The notes: a model not told the origin generated them from the letters alone. A DNA stretch of 64,000 nucleotides from Symsagittifera roscoffensis (GCF_963678635.1 NC_087067.1:53872233-53936232); one strand, 5' to 3'. Shown: positions 1 to 8,794, counted from the stretch's first letter. Program-made: numbers and translations.

Positions 1-1089
1 TTTCTGTTCTAGATTCAATAGTGACTCTAAAGAACCAAACATGCTGTAGAATCCTAGTGCAGTCACCAGATTCACATCGGTTCCTCCATGGCAATCTGCT
101 ATCAGTTCCGTTTCCGTTCTTGCTTTCATCACTACGTTTCCAAACAATACTGTCAATTGCTTGTGTTGTTTCTCCAGGGTTTTCACACAGTCTAGACCTC
201 CACAAACGTGACCCTCCAGTCCACAAACTTCCGCCAGACAGCTACCAGGTTTGAGCAAGTCTTCTGTTCCCCAGCCAGGCAACTCCACTTTATCTTCTCC
301 GTTGCTCTTAGAGGCTGTTATCATCACATTATATATGATGTTGAGGCCACGCAGGTTACAGTCTGCATTCAGTTCCCTCTGTATGTCTTGCGTCGCCCGT
401 AATATTGAGTCAGCGTTGGGACTAGGACACCATGATGGCCTCATCAATTCCCACACTGCCATCAAGCTCGTTCTCAGTAATTCATCTGAGAATCCCAACC
501 CAAACTCCACTCTCTTGTCGGATTTTGGTACTGAAGGTGCAGTCACCTCTTCTTCCAAGACCAGTCCCAATTTGGCCTGTGGATTGTTAACGCTCTTAAT
601 CGTTACAATTCTGGTCGTCCAGAATCTTAGTAACACCGCCTGCTCATAATCAAAGAAGCAATCACGTATGTCTTCACTCAGGAAAGGATTATACGCTATC
701 CCTATGATCCCGGATACGTAGCTATACGATTTCTTCTTGATCGGTCCACAGTATTCACTGGGTTTCGGCAATGCTCACATAGATTCTTTAGTGAGTCTCA
801 GCTCCTTGTTTGAGAATCTCCTGATCTCGTCTATCTTTTTCATGGGTTCCAATTCCTCAGGTTCTTTCATGTTCACCCTCATCGGTTTACTTTGCTGCAT
901 ATCCAGCAGTGCTAGCAAGAATAAGGCTTTCGTTCGCTCATCGCCTTCCCTCAACATTTTAACACAAGTGTTTAATGCAGGTACTGAAATCTGCTCTATC
1001 AGGAATCGAATGAAACAGAGAGCGTCTCTCCGCTTCGCACACGCTACTGCTGCTCCCTCCTGGACTATCAGATCCCTCAGATTCGACAT
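1..1089 (-). CDS. Accessory frame D, continuation of ORF C, partial
   Basis: An ATG at 1089 opens 104 codons ending in TGA at 777-775. The same frame then stays open without another stop to position 1 (about 258 codons), so the gene runs off the window. It also lies in the same frame as ORF C, separated only by a TAG at 1119-1117 and nine codons, so C and D were probably one long protein. No family is recognised. Conserved-looking stretches include LLRFWTT, AKLGLVLEE and WELMRPSWCPSP. A decayed copy at 45.45-46.6 kb on the plus strand keeps matching residues on both sides of the TGA position, which shows the part after the stop is real coding. Either the TGA is a recent nonsense change or it is read through; I favour a lesion. 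Confidence 0.65.
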
Positions 1090-1116
1090 AAGGAAAACCT
1101 TTTCTTCTTTTGATCT

Positions 1117-2559
1117 CTACCTTTCTTCTGAATCATATTCTTCACGAGTCAGTCCCATCATGCACCAGGCGAACCTGAGTTGTAACTCTGTTCTTACGTA
1201 AGGTACTGCCTTCTGCTTGAGGGTGGTGCATTGCAACATCGTTTCCAGATAACCTTCCATGACTTTTTCGTCTTCCAGGGCCATTACATACCCTCTAGCC
1301 GAGTTTCGGTATTCCAACATCTCCATGTATCCACCGGTGGGTTCATCTATCGACACTGTCTCCGACACTGTTAGTCGGTTGTATTCCACTGGTGTTAGTT
1401 GTCCTGCGACACTTCCCTTTCCATGATTCATGGGAGATGGCTTGAAGTCTTTCATTTTGCTCTCTCCACATTGGCTGAGTATTTCCATTTCTAAGGTTGC
1501 TCCAGTCAGAGTGCGGTCACTCCTTTTGGATTTATAACCGGTTGACTTTATCCCCGCCATGAGAATGGGTGGCACCATCGCTATATCAGTTAATATTCTA
1601 TCTGTGCCAGACAATTGATAATCACCTTGCCCCAAATCCATGACCTCCTCGACCCGTTTCCTTTTCGCTGAGTATCCAGCTTTCATCGATATTTCTGAAT
1701 CCACTTTCGTCTTTCCAATTCTCCTCGGCATCACTCTGCTGCCTAACTTCATTTTCATCGCATTGATTTTATCGATCACCATTTTTGATCGCATCGTCTC
1801 TCTCCTGGTTCTCGACAGGTACACCACCTCTCCTTCATTGTCCTGCGGTGCCATCTTGATGGGAGAATTCGCTTCACTCTCATCAGTGGCTGAGTCGATC
1901 AACAACTCACTCAGTCTCCCTTCACACTCATCAAGCTTGTAAAGTACTTCTCTCATCAAGGGTTGGTTGAGACCCGTTTTCAGAATAGACTGGGTCCCAT
2001 AGCTTTGAACCACGGTCCAGACTTCTTCCATAAACGCCACTCTGTCCAGCTTGCATCCCGTCCTACTCTCGTGGTCTCGGTGATGTACTTCCCATTCTTC
2101 TTCGGGCAGCGTTCCCAAGAAAGGTACTCTGGCTGAGGCCTCTAATCTTCTCCTCCGAGGTGATTCCATGAGGATTCTCTGGTCGTTATTTCTTGAATTG
2201 CCAGGAGAGCTGCTCTCCGGCAAATTTCGTTTCATTTCCATAAAGGCTGACGGAGGCTCCAGTGTCGAGATGCCTTCATCCGCTGGCTCAGTCGTTTCCA
2301 ACGTATCTGCATTATTTTCAAGATCACTGAAGATATTGAAATCCAGGCTGGATGTTCCTTCTGTCGATGCCCTGTCCTCTTCCCCACCAGCTTGATCTTG
2401 TTGCATGGGTTCTTCAGTTTGACGGCTTCCACCCTGTCCGTCATTACCTTTCTGACTTATCTTTGTTCGGGCTCGATGGTCTTTGTTCGTCATTGTCGGC
2501 TTCTTCCTGGAATCTCGGTATGAGCAGTGCACCGGCCGATTTATCTTCCTCTTCTCCAT
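1117..2559 (-). CDS. Accessory ORF C, unknown function (480 aa)
   Basis: The ATG at 2559 lies inside the end of ORF B, overlapping it by 116 nt in another frame. The first 150 residues are polar and charged, with acidic runs and little hydrophobic content, typical of disorder. Basic clusters (SPRRRRLEAS, and AKRKRVEEV near residue 300) resemble nuclear-localisation signals. The C-terminal half is more ordered and ends RTELQLRFAWCMMGLTREE. No known fold is recognised; there is no signal peptide, membrane segment or cysteine pattern expected of an envelope protein. A decayed plus-strand copy at 44.1-45.4 kb keeps the block around residues 170-225 and the LFAWC C-terminus, supporting this frame as a real protein. 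The TAG end is in frame with ORF D downstream. Confidence 0.7.
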   Translation of the reverse strand: MEKRKINRPVHCSYRDSRKKPTMTNKDHRARTKISQKGNDGQGGSRQTEEPMQQDQAGGEEDRASTEGTSSLDFNIFSDLENNADTLETTEPADEGISTLEPPSAFMEMKRNLPESSSPGNSRNNDQRILMESPRRRRLEASARVPFLGTLPEEEWEVHHRDHESRTGCKLDRVAFMEEVWTVVQSYGTQSILKTGLNQPLMREVLYKLDECEGRLSELLIDSATDESEANSPIKMAPQDNEGEVVYLSRTRRETMRSKMVIDKINAMKMKLGSRVMPRRIGKTKVDSEISMKAGYSAKRKRVEEVMDLGQGDYQLSGTDRILTDIAMVPPILMAGIKSTGYKSKRSDRTLTGATLEMEILSQCGESKMKDFKPSPMNHGKGSVAGQLTPVEYNRLTVSETVSIDEPTGGYMEMLEYRNSARGYVMALEDEKVMEGYLETMLQCTTLKQKAVPYVRTELQLRFAWCMMGLTREEYDSEER

Positions 2560-3940
2560 GGACCACTTTGATTTCTTCGCAGCCGAAGGGTGCTAGGAAG
2601 GTTCTCGTCTGCAGTACTCCTCCCACTTTCATCTCCTGTTTTACGCTAGTCAGGATTAATGAGGCTTCAGGCAATTCGGTCCTGCCTCTCATTCTCATCG
2701 GAGCTAAGCCTAATCCCTTCCATTCCTCATCAAATCTTCCAGGCTTGGGAGTAGCGGCGTTGCTTATTCGCCTTCTCGTCGATTGATCCGTGTATGCAAA
2801 TCGTGTGTACTGTAACACGGCAGCATTTCTCCCCACGAAGTATGGATCCATCGTTCCCGAGAAATTCCCTACTCTCCTTTCATTGGTTTCGAATGCTCTC
2901 AACCTAGAAGTTTGTACTACGGAGACTGCTCCGAGCAACATCCTTCTTATCAGAGGGAATTCAGGGATTGCCTCCGGTAGCTTCTTGTAATCGCCCCAGT
3001 CCTTCGTCTCTTCTCTCACTTTATGATATGCTGCAGTGAGACGAGGCACTCTGGTTATTTCACCATTCGTTTTGTCATAGGGCCTCAGATTCCAAAGCTT
3101 TGGAAACACCTCGATGTGTCCTCTTTCTACTTCTCCCATGCGGTCACGGAAGTGATCGTCAAAATTGATGACTGTCATCTCTGGCTCCGATATTTTCGCA
3201 AACAACAGATCTTCACTCATGAGCTCCCGCAGTGTATGCTGCTCACACCAGTTCAGTGTACTACCGTCCACTGTCGATATGAGGTTCAGGTGCAGCACCG
3301 ACCTCCTATATGCTTCCACTTTAACGTCAGGGAACGCAAACGTGACTGCTGGTCCATAGATCACTGTCACGAACTCCGTGACTCCTCTGATCAGCACCAA
3401 GGGATCGGTCCTCATAGCCAAGCTCAGATCCCTTAATAGCGGCATGACTCCAACATGTCGTCTAACAATTTCCTCACTTTCAATTGTCTCGTCTTCTCCG
3501 GTTCCAAAGCGATTTTGCTGCAAGAGATATTGGATAAGAGTGTGTCTCAGGTCTCTTATTTTGTTCCACGAGTCCGTGGATTTCTTCATATCCAGGTTCC
3601 TCACTCTCTCTTTCATCTGCTCTGGACAACGTGCCAGTTTCATTAGTCCTCCCAAGTTTCCGTGGGTTATTGCGATCAATGTCAGAAGTCCATCTAGTCG
3701 CAGGTTCTGTATTCCATCCGTGAGCAGTATCGCCGGTCCTTTCACGAAACTCTCCGCTCCGAATGTCACGAACAAGGCTATTAGTTCCACTATCGATACT
3801 CTCACTACTGCTTGGAGGAATTCCTTTATCAAATAGTGCGAGACTTTCGGGTAAACTTTTGCCGAGAAGGACGCGGTCCATCCGGCTCCCAACCCTTCTA
3901 GCATGCTGTCTGTCCTTTCAAAGCCCTCCTGCCCTTTCAC
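2444..3940 (-). CDS. Accessory ORF B, unknown conserved protein (about 498 aa)
   Basis: The annotated 5' codon is GTG; the first ATG is at 3904, and the frame is open upstream to about 4008, overlapping ORF A by up to 90 nt. A frameshift from A or reinitiation could therefore supply translation. The protein is largely alpha-helical by appearance, with hydrophobic helices near residues 25-80 and a core near 165-255 carrying MPLLRDLSLAMRTDP, VIYGPAVTF and TLNWCEQHTLR. No family is recognised. This is the best supported accessory gene: the core recurs, with different DNA but the same residues, in every unit of the decayed plus-strand array (for example 28.2-28.7, 34.5-34.9 and 43.1-43.4 kb), and its C-terminus recurs at 43.7-43.9 kb. 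The 3' end overlaps ORF C. Confidence 0.75.
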   Translation of the reverse strand: MKGQEGFERTDSMLEGLGAGWTASFSAKVYPKVSHYLIKEFLQAVVRVSIVELIALFVTFGAESFVKGPAILLTDGIQNLRLDGLLTLIAITHGNLGGLMKLARCPEQMKERVRNLDMKKSTDSWNKIRDLRHTLIQYLLQQNRFGTGEDETIESEEIVRRHVGVMPLLRDLSLAMRTDPLVLIRGVTEFVTVIYGPAVTFAFPDVKVEAYRRSVLHLNLISTVDGSTLNWCEQHTLRELMSEDLLFAKISEPEMTVINFDDHFRDRMGEVERGHIEVFPKLWNLRPYDKTNGEITRVPRLTAAYHKVREETKDWGDYKKLPEAIPEFPLIRRMLLGAVSVVQTSRLRAFETNERRVGNFSGTMDPYFVGRNAAVLQYTRFAYTDQSTRRRISNAATPKPGRFDEEWKGLGLAPMRMRGRTELPEASLILTSVKQEMKVGGVLQTRTFLAPFGCEEIKVVHGEEEDKSAGALLIPRFQEEADNDEQRPSSPNKDKSER

Positions 3941-5117
3941 TTCTGCTCGATTTAGCTCGATTGAAGCAGGCCCTCGGATCTGTCTCCGGAACTCCCGTGA
4001 AATTATATTTCAATTGATTATTCTTCTGCACGTCTACTATGCGAGACACTTTCTTCGCTGGCATCTTCCGTACTTTCCTCTCTGGGATTCTCGAGCTCCC
4101 CATGAGTGGTGTCACGTTACTTATCCCTTGTCTGATCACGGTCTGGGAGAGTTGTACTCTGCCCGTATCGTCAATCGTTCCATAGGGTGCAGTCACCCCG
4201 GAACCTGGCGCATTCTTGTTAGCGACCAGTCGTCCAGCTGTCTCTATCAGCTTCCTCACTGTCTGTTCTACGACAGGATTACCCAAGGTGTCGCTAGGAT
4301 CCGGGATTGTTACTCGATTTGTCTCTGCTGGAAGCCGTGTCTCCGTCGTTTGACTCATTTCTCGAGGCGTCAAGAGCTCCATCGGGGACTGCCCACGAGG
4401 AATATCCCTTGCAGGTATCGCTTTCTCCATGGCCGTTGTCAACGCCACCTGCTCCGATCGCTCTTTGTATTCCTGCCTCAAGCGCTCAATCTCTTGACCC
4501 TGCTTCTTGTTGCAGTCTTCAAACAACTTTCTGCACATGTCCCGATCTTCCTCCATCTGGAGCATGCTTCTGGTCATCTCGTCCAGCTCCTTGTTCGTAC
4601 TTTTCAGCTCATCGTTCGTCTCGTCCAGATCTTGTATGGTTTGGTTCGTCTGAACCTTCTGTGCTACTTTCGCCCTTTTTGGTGGCACAGCTGCTCTCAG
4701 TGGTGAACCAGACGAGGTCGCCTCGCTGTTCATCTCCCGATGCATTCTCGTCAGCCCAGGTTTGGGCTTGGAGGGCATTGGCATCTCACCTGGTTGGTAA
4801 GTCCTAGAACTTCCCAATCCAGGCTCATTCGCCAAGTCACTCCCTGAGAGAGCCCCGTTTCTCCACCTCATCACTCTCATGTTTGGGCGGTCTAGTACTC
4901 CTCTTTCTCCATATGCTGCCATCAACAGGACTTCCGTGGGGCGGTCCCCACGGTTGTCGTGCCCCAAGATGTTGATCAGGGCGGTCAGCAACATGACCAC
5001 CTCTGGGTCCTCCAGAGCGAAGTCTCGTTCGATCAGCCGACGATAGATCGCATCTACCATCGGTCCCACATATGCCTCTGCCAGGTCCATCAATTCATCC
5101 AAGTTAAAGTTGTCCAT
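3918..5117 (-). CDS. Accessory ORF A, helical N-domain plus coiled coil (399 aa)
   Basis: The ATG at 5117 has A at -3 and G at +4, a good eukaryotic context, and is the first ORF after the 400-nt spacer behind the macro domain. Residues 1-60 form a hydrophobic helical domain (DPEVVMLLTALINILG). A Pro/Ser/Lys-rich linker follows, then a strongly heptad-like coiled coil near residues 155-235, then a basic tail (RKVRKMPAKK). It may oligomerise through the coil; the role is unknown. The N-domain and the following PGL motif are recognisable in all array units (24.6, 30.9, 36.2, 40.5 and 53.3 kb), always just behind the macro-domain tail and spacer, which fixes its place in the element. The end overlaps ORF B in a different frame. 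Confidence 0.72.
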   Translation of the reverse strand: MDNFNLDELMDLAEAYVGPMVDAIYRRLIERDFALEDPEVVMLLTALINILGHDNRGDRPTEVLLMAAYGERGVLDRPNMRVMRWRNGALSGSDLANEPGLGSSRTYQPGEMPMPSKPKPGLTRMHREMNSEATSSGSPLRAAVPPKRAKVAQKVQTNQTIQDLDETNDELKSTNKELDEMTRSMLQMEEDRDMCRKLFEDCNKKQGQEIERLRQEYKERSEQVALTTAMEKAIPARDIPRGQSPMELLTPREMSQTTETRLPAETNRVTIPDPSDTLGNPVVEQTVRKLIETAGRLVANKNAPGSGVTAPYGTIDDTGRVQLSQTVIRQGISNVTPLMGSSRIPERKVRKMPAKKVSRIVDVQKNNQLKYNFTGVPETDPRACFNRAKSSRSERAGGL

Positions 5118-5521
5118 TCTATTCTTTTCAAGTTTGATTTGATTCGATTCGATACTTGACTCAAGTGAGTTATTAAATGATCAATCAGGATCTAGAAAAG
5201 AAGTCACAAATATCACACTTGTCTGTTTCACCTTAACATATATCGTTAAAATTTGCTTAAAGACAGTTCAGATAAAAAGATATTCATCCTAAAATTTATT
5301 AAAATCAATTGGTTTCTAAAATTTTGGAATTCGACCTAAGATTGGACAGTCCAAACTTTGGATCTATTCCCAAGATCGTCATTTAGTTGTTCATGGTCAC
5401 TAACCCCTACTTATCCATGATCTTAATAACCTAACACATAACATAACATAACATAACATAACACACATACAACATATTACATACAACTTAGTCTTTGGCC
5501 TAACTCCCTCTCGCCCATCAC
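5118..5521 (-). other. Spacer between macro-domain ORF and ORF A
   Basis: This AT-rich 404-nt stretch has no ORF of note. It separates the pol side from the accessory block and could hold a promoter or splice acceptor for ORFs A-D, but I see no decisive signal. An analogous spacer of about 590 nt sits at the same place in every array unit, though I could not align the two by eye. Confidence 0.5.
5433..5463. repeat. (CATAA)n microsatellite
   Basis: About six perfect CATAA repeats sit inside the spacer before ORF A, followed by looser ACACATAC sequence. Confidence 0.9.
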
Positions 5522-6094
5522 TCAGCCTATACTTAAGTAATATTTCTTATGTAGGTACACTTGTATATTCGTATCAGAGAATATCACGTATACAAGCGCG
5601 TACAATTCCCGAGGATGCAGTCTTCCTCTGTTTGGATCGTACACTGGAAGCGAGAGCTCCTTCACGTCCATTTCCACAAGGAAGTCCCTCAGCCTCGTCA
5701 AAGACAAGACTAGGTTTTCTGGGTCCACGTGCTGCTTCTCTGTCGCCCTCGTTACCAAGAAGCATAAGTACTTTCCCGGTATCTGCGACACCGCCGGAGG
5801 TAAGGCTGCTACGCCCCCTATCCCTGGTCTTTGCTTCCAAAGGAATTCCACGTTTTTGTATTCCCTCTTAAAATCTGCCGCTAGCGCTGTCCTAAAACTC
5901 ATGTCTGCGGTGATCGCTATCGCACATGTTCTGTTTGTGAGTATGAAATCACTGTCTGTTAGTATTATGTTACAAGAATGTTCATTTGGTAAATTAAAAT
6001 ATGACTCAACTACCCTGCCTATGTCAGGTTTCTTAGGTTCTTCGCCTGTTTCTGCTTCTAAGTCTCCTGTTTCTCTTGCTATTCTTAATTTTTT
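5522..6094 (-). CDS. Macro domain (TARG1/OARD1-like), divergent
   Basis: The frame is open for 190 codons from 6094; the only ATG is at 5902 (126 aa), which would cut off the first strand-helix portion, so the true product probably begins upstream, perhaps fused to integrase (same frame, separated by TAG, TGA and TAA between 6124 and 6095). Counting from the 5902 Met, residues 10-34 (ADFKREY...GGVAAL), 45-57 (YLCFLVTRATEKQ), 60-85 (ENL..SLTRLRDF...LSLP) and 108-117 (FSDTNIQVYL) follow the C-terminal half of TARG1-type ADP-ribose-binding macro domains. The glycine-rich phosphate loop after SLP is replaced by VYDPNRGR, and the TARG1 lysine position reads VTR, so the catalytic Lys/Asp pair seems absent. 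I infer an ADP-ribose reader or relic rather than a hydrolase. The tail recurs in the array. Confidence 0.7.
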   Translation of the reverse strand, partial: KKLRIARETGDLEAETGEEPKKPDIGRVVESYFNLPNEHSCNIILTDSDFILTNRTCAIAITADMSFRTALAADFKREYKNVEFLWKQRPGIGGVAALPPAVSQIPGKYLCFLVTRATEKQHVDPENLVLSLTRLRDFLVEMDVKELSLPVYDPNRGRLHPRELYALVYVIFSDTNIQVYLHKKYYLSIG

Positions 6095-6121
6095 TTATCA
6101 AGTTTTCAGTGTGGGTAAGTC

Positions 6122-8794
6122 CTACCCCACTCCCCGGACAAAAATATCTATCGACGTCCCCGTCGATCGCATACCGGGTATCAAGTCAAGGTTAGAAGCT
6201 GGATTTAGTAGTCGTCCTTCCTGGGCAGCCCAGGAAGGATCATCTCGTTCGGTCTTGATGTATTTCATGCTTCCACGATCCACGTCTTGAATCGCGACAC
6301 TGGTCTTCTCTGGATCCGAGGTCATTTCATTCAGCCACTCTAAGACACGTAGGTTCGTCAGGTCTTGTTCATATGACTGCTGTTGCTCGTCGTCGAATTC
6401 TACCTCGGGTTTCGACCAGTCGTCAACCCACTCATCGTTGTGATCATCGACTATGTCAATGTCTTGTGACACAGTTATTTCCTCTAGACCCACTGCTTCC
6501 TCCACTATTTTCTTTAGATCTATCCTATCCACTACAAAGTCGTCACCGTAAGGATTGTATTTCTTTCTTGGTCTCGTCCCGTCCTTCTGACGAGTCTGTA
6601 TCGTGAACGGAAGATCCGGTTCCAAGTTCTTGGGAACCTCTATCTGTTCGGGATCCTGCCAATCTTCCTCTGCGTAGGGTAAGGTTTCATCGTCCGCTTC
6701 GATCTGTTCGTTTGGATCCAGGTCCAGTGGTGTATCCGTACCTTCGTTTCCATCATTCTTCTCCCTGGTGCCTTTTTCATTGACCTCACAAGCAGGATCC
6801 ATCATTAGATAATCCCCTTCTTCCATGTCTGCAGGTATACACCAGTCTTCTGTCGATGGATTGTGTGGCTTGATGTTCTCGTAGTGGGCGGCTAGGCCAG
6901 TACTCAGTCTATAAAAGCGTCCCTCCTTGTGCACCTCTGTAATCATGAAGGGTCCCCTCCACTTTTTTAAAAGCTCCTTTGTCCCTTTCGGTGGTATAAC
7001 GTTCTGAAATACCCATACGTAGTCTCCCACCGAGTAAGCCTTTGCACCAGCTGCTTTCCCGTCGAATTTTTTCCTCTGCCTTGCCTGTGCCTGCTGAGTG
7101 TTTCGTCTACACAAATCCTGTTGGCGTCTGATCACATCCCTCACGTAGACCTGTGGGGACATTTTCTTTCCCTCATATTCTGGGTAGAAGAAGGTTAAGG
7201 GTAAAGACTTTTCGTGTCCAGTTAGCATCATGTGTGGACTGACTCCAGTGGTGGAGTGTTGCGTGCTGTTATATGCTCCCATCACCTGTGGAAGGTATCT
7301 GTCCCAATCGGTCATGTACCTGGAACGATATACTCTCAGCATCGACACTAACGTCCTATTCTGTCTTTCCACTAGGCCATTCGTTTGAGGGTGGTATGTC
7401 GTGGAGTGAGCTTGAGCGACCTGTGAGCGTCTCATAAGCTCTTTCGTAAGCTCTCCTACGAAAGCTGTTCCATTATCCGATTGAAACGTCATCGGACAAC
7501 CATGTCTTGCTATCCACGTATTGATCAGGTGGTCGCATGTCTCTTCCGCCGAGGCAGTTATGCAGGGCACGGCCTCTGCATACTTCGTAAAATGATATAT
7601 CATGACCAGCACCTGATTGTAACCATTGTCTGTCATGCATATCTTTTGGTGATCTATTTGCACCACCTCGTTGAATTCGGAAGACTCCATCGATTGTAAA
7701 AGAAATCGCAAATTCCTAGGATCCTTGACCTGTTGGCATGACAGACATGCTGTTACCCATTTCTCGCATGCCTTTTTCATCCCAGGCCACTCAAAGCGCT
7801 TCAGGATCCTCTGATATACTCTGTCGATCCCCTGATGGCCCATTTGATCATGTGACCTGAATAATAGTTCTGTCTGATAGAGTTGCGGTAACACTATCGC
7901 GTTATACTTGTATAGGACTCTGTCTTCCTCCATTCTTTTGCGAGTCACAATCCCGTCCTTGTTCAAATATAACCTCCCTTCCTTCTGCATGAAGTATTGT
8001 CTCAGGATGCGATAACTGTCTTCCTCGAGGTCCCCTTTATCCGGAGAACCATTATCGATCCACCTTTTCAGGTTGTTTGTCATGCGATCATTTCTCTGCG
8101 CCCTTAGAAGGTCCGAGAGTCTGTATCTCGCCTTCAAGTACGTCTTCATGACCCTCATCTGACTATTCAGCTCGTTGGGCTGATGTGTGTCTTCTTCCAT
8201 CTTAACGCACCAAATCTTCGCCAACGATTGTGTTTCTTGTTCAAACGGCAGAAGATCAGTCCTGACCACCTCTTTCTGCGGCAACAGGCTTACCGAGCGT
8301 TTCGATACCACTATTGTCTCCAAGTCATCCGCTGCGTTGTCAAAGACTCTCTCGCATGGTATAAGGTAGCGATCGCTGTCAGGATCCTGGTACACTTCTC
8401 TATCCAGGTCCCTTGCCCTAGTCTCCACTAGTACCGTGTGTATCGCTAGTTCTGACAGTTCTGATCCCGAGCTCGAATTCCTGTCTGAATAGGTGTCCAT
8501 TCCTGAGCTTCCTGAATTATCATCCGTCGAAGAGTTTGTGCTGGAGACTGCACGCTCCTCCAGATCATGTCTGTGCTTTCTTCGCATCCATCTGAACTCC
8601 CCGGACAAAACCTTGTTCTCTAGGTCCTGTTTCTCATCAGGAATTTTCTCGTCTATCTCAGACTCCCCGGACAAATTTTCTTGTCCCGGGTGTTGATCTT
8701 GTGATCGCTGGTTCTTCTCATCATCCGTCTCCCCGGACAAATAGTCCTGCAGCAGATTTTGTTCTACCTCTTCACCCTCTTTATCCCGGTCCAC
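6122..8794 (-). CDS. Integrase with zinc-binding domain, D35E core and GPY/F-like tail
   Basis: The listed start is a GTG; the frame is continuous upstream except for a TAA at 8845-8843, so this is the C-terminal part of Pol. An acidic N-terminal segment with three LSGE repeats (residues 18-68) precedes the zinc-binding domain (H near 313, then CLSC near 353). The catalytic core has Asp near 382 (QIDHQ), Asp near 438 (QSDNGTAF) and Glu 36 residues later (GLVERQ), so the D,D35E triad is complete. A KKWRGPF motif near 610 marks a GPY/F-like domain. A long acidic extension of about 230 residues follows, unusual for the family. The protein joins element cDNA to host DNA in the nucleus. Only the zinc-binding part survives in the array. 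Confidence 0.93.
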   Translation of the reverse strand: MDRDKEGEEVEQNLLQDYLSGETDDEKNQRSQDQHPGQENLSGESEIDEKIPDEKQDLENKVLSGEFRWMRRKHRHDLEERAVSSTNSSTDDNSGSSGMDTYSDRNSSSGSELSELAIHTVLVETRARDLDREVYQDPDSDRYLIPCERVFDNAADDLETIVVSKRSVSLLPQKEVVRTDLLPFEQETQSLAKIWCVKMEEDTHQPNELNSQMRVMKTYLKARYRLSDLLRAQRNDRMTNNLKRWIDNGSPDKGDLEEDSYRILRQYFMQKEGRLYLNKDGIVTRKRMEEDRVLYKYNAIVLPQLYQTELLFRSHDQMGHQGIDRVYQRILKRFEWPGMKKACEKWVTACLSCQQVKDPRNLRFLLQSMESSEFNEVVQIDHQKICMTDNGYNQVLVMIYHFTKYAEAVPCITASAEETCDHLINTWIARHGCPMTFQSDNGTAFVGELTKELMRRSQVAQAHSTTYHPQTNGLVERQNRTLVSMLRVYRSRYMTDWDRYLPQVMGAYNSTQHSTTGVSPHMMLTGHEKSLPLTFFYPEYEGKKMSPQVYVRDVIRRQQDLCRRNTQQAQARQRKKFDGKAAGAKAYSVGDYVWVFQNVIPPKGTKELLKKWRGPFMITEVHKEGRFYRLSTGLAAHYENIKPHNPSTEDWCIPADMEEGDYLMMDPACEVNEKGTREKNDGNEGTDTPLDLDPNEQIEADDETLPYAEEDWQDPEQIEVPKNLEPDLPFTIQTRQKDGTRPRKKYNPYGDDFVVDRIDLKKIVEEAVGLEEITVSQDIDIVDDHNDEWVDDWSKPEVEFDDEQQQSYEQDLTNLRVLEWLNEMTSDPEKTSVAIQDVDRGSMKYIKTERDDPSWAAQEGRLLNPASNLDLIPGMRSTGTSIDIFVRGVG
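6130..8741 (-). repeat. Exact 13-mer CTCCCCGGACAAA, four copies, three at 66-nt period
   Basis: Copies lie at 6130-6142, 8597-8609, 8663-8675 and 8729-8741 (plus-strand spelling). The last three are spaced exactly 66 nt and encode LSGE at the head of a 22-residue repeat whose other residues have diverged. The copy at 6130 is in a different reading frame of the integrase end. Confidence 0.85.
6215..6239. repeat. Perfect 12-bp inverted repeat, 1-nt centre
   Basis: Arms TCCTTCCTGGGC and GCCCAGGAAGGA flank a single A, within the integrase C-terminal extension (SWAAQEG). An RNA hairpin would need a few unpaired bases at the tip. Confidence 0.85.

Noticed and set aside
251-649. 132-codon plus-strand frame at the left end
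   Set aside because: Shadow of the minus-strand D continuation, which matches the relic at 45.8-46.6 kb.
3903-4706. 267-codon plus-strand frame opposite ORF A
   Set aside because: It is antisense to ORF A, which has a coiled coil and homologous relics elsewhere. The plus frame has low-complexity Leu/His/Cys-rich content and no relic support.
1-5117. An envelope gene or an endogenised RNA-virus gene set
   Set aside because: No signal peptide, membrane anchor, furin-like site or cysteine-rich ectodomain is visible, and no recognisable polymerase motif occurs in A-D. I cannot exclude a very divergent virus origin.
5118-5521. An LTR between the macro domain and ORF A, splitting two elements
   Set aside because: The array keeps macro tail - spacer - A linked in every unit, and I found no matching repeat near the gag leader. 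A second copy of this spacer near 15-19 kb would reopen it.
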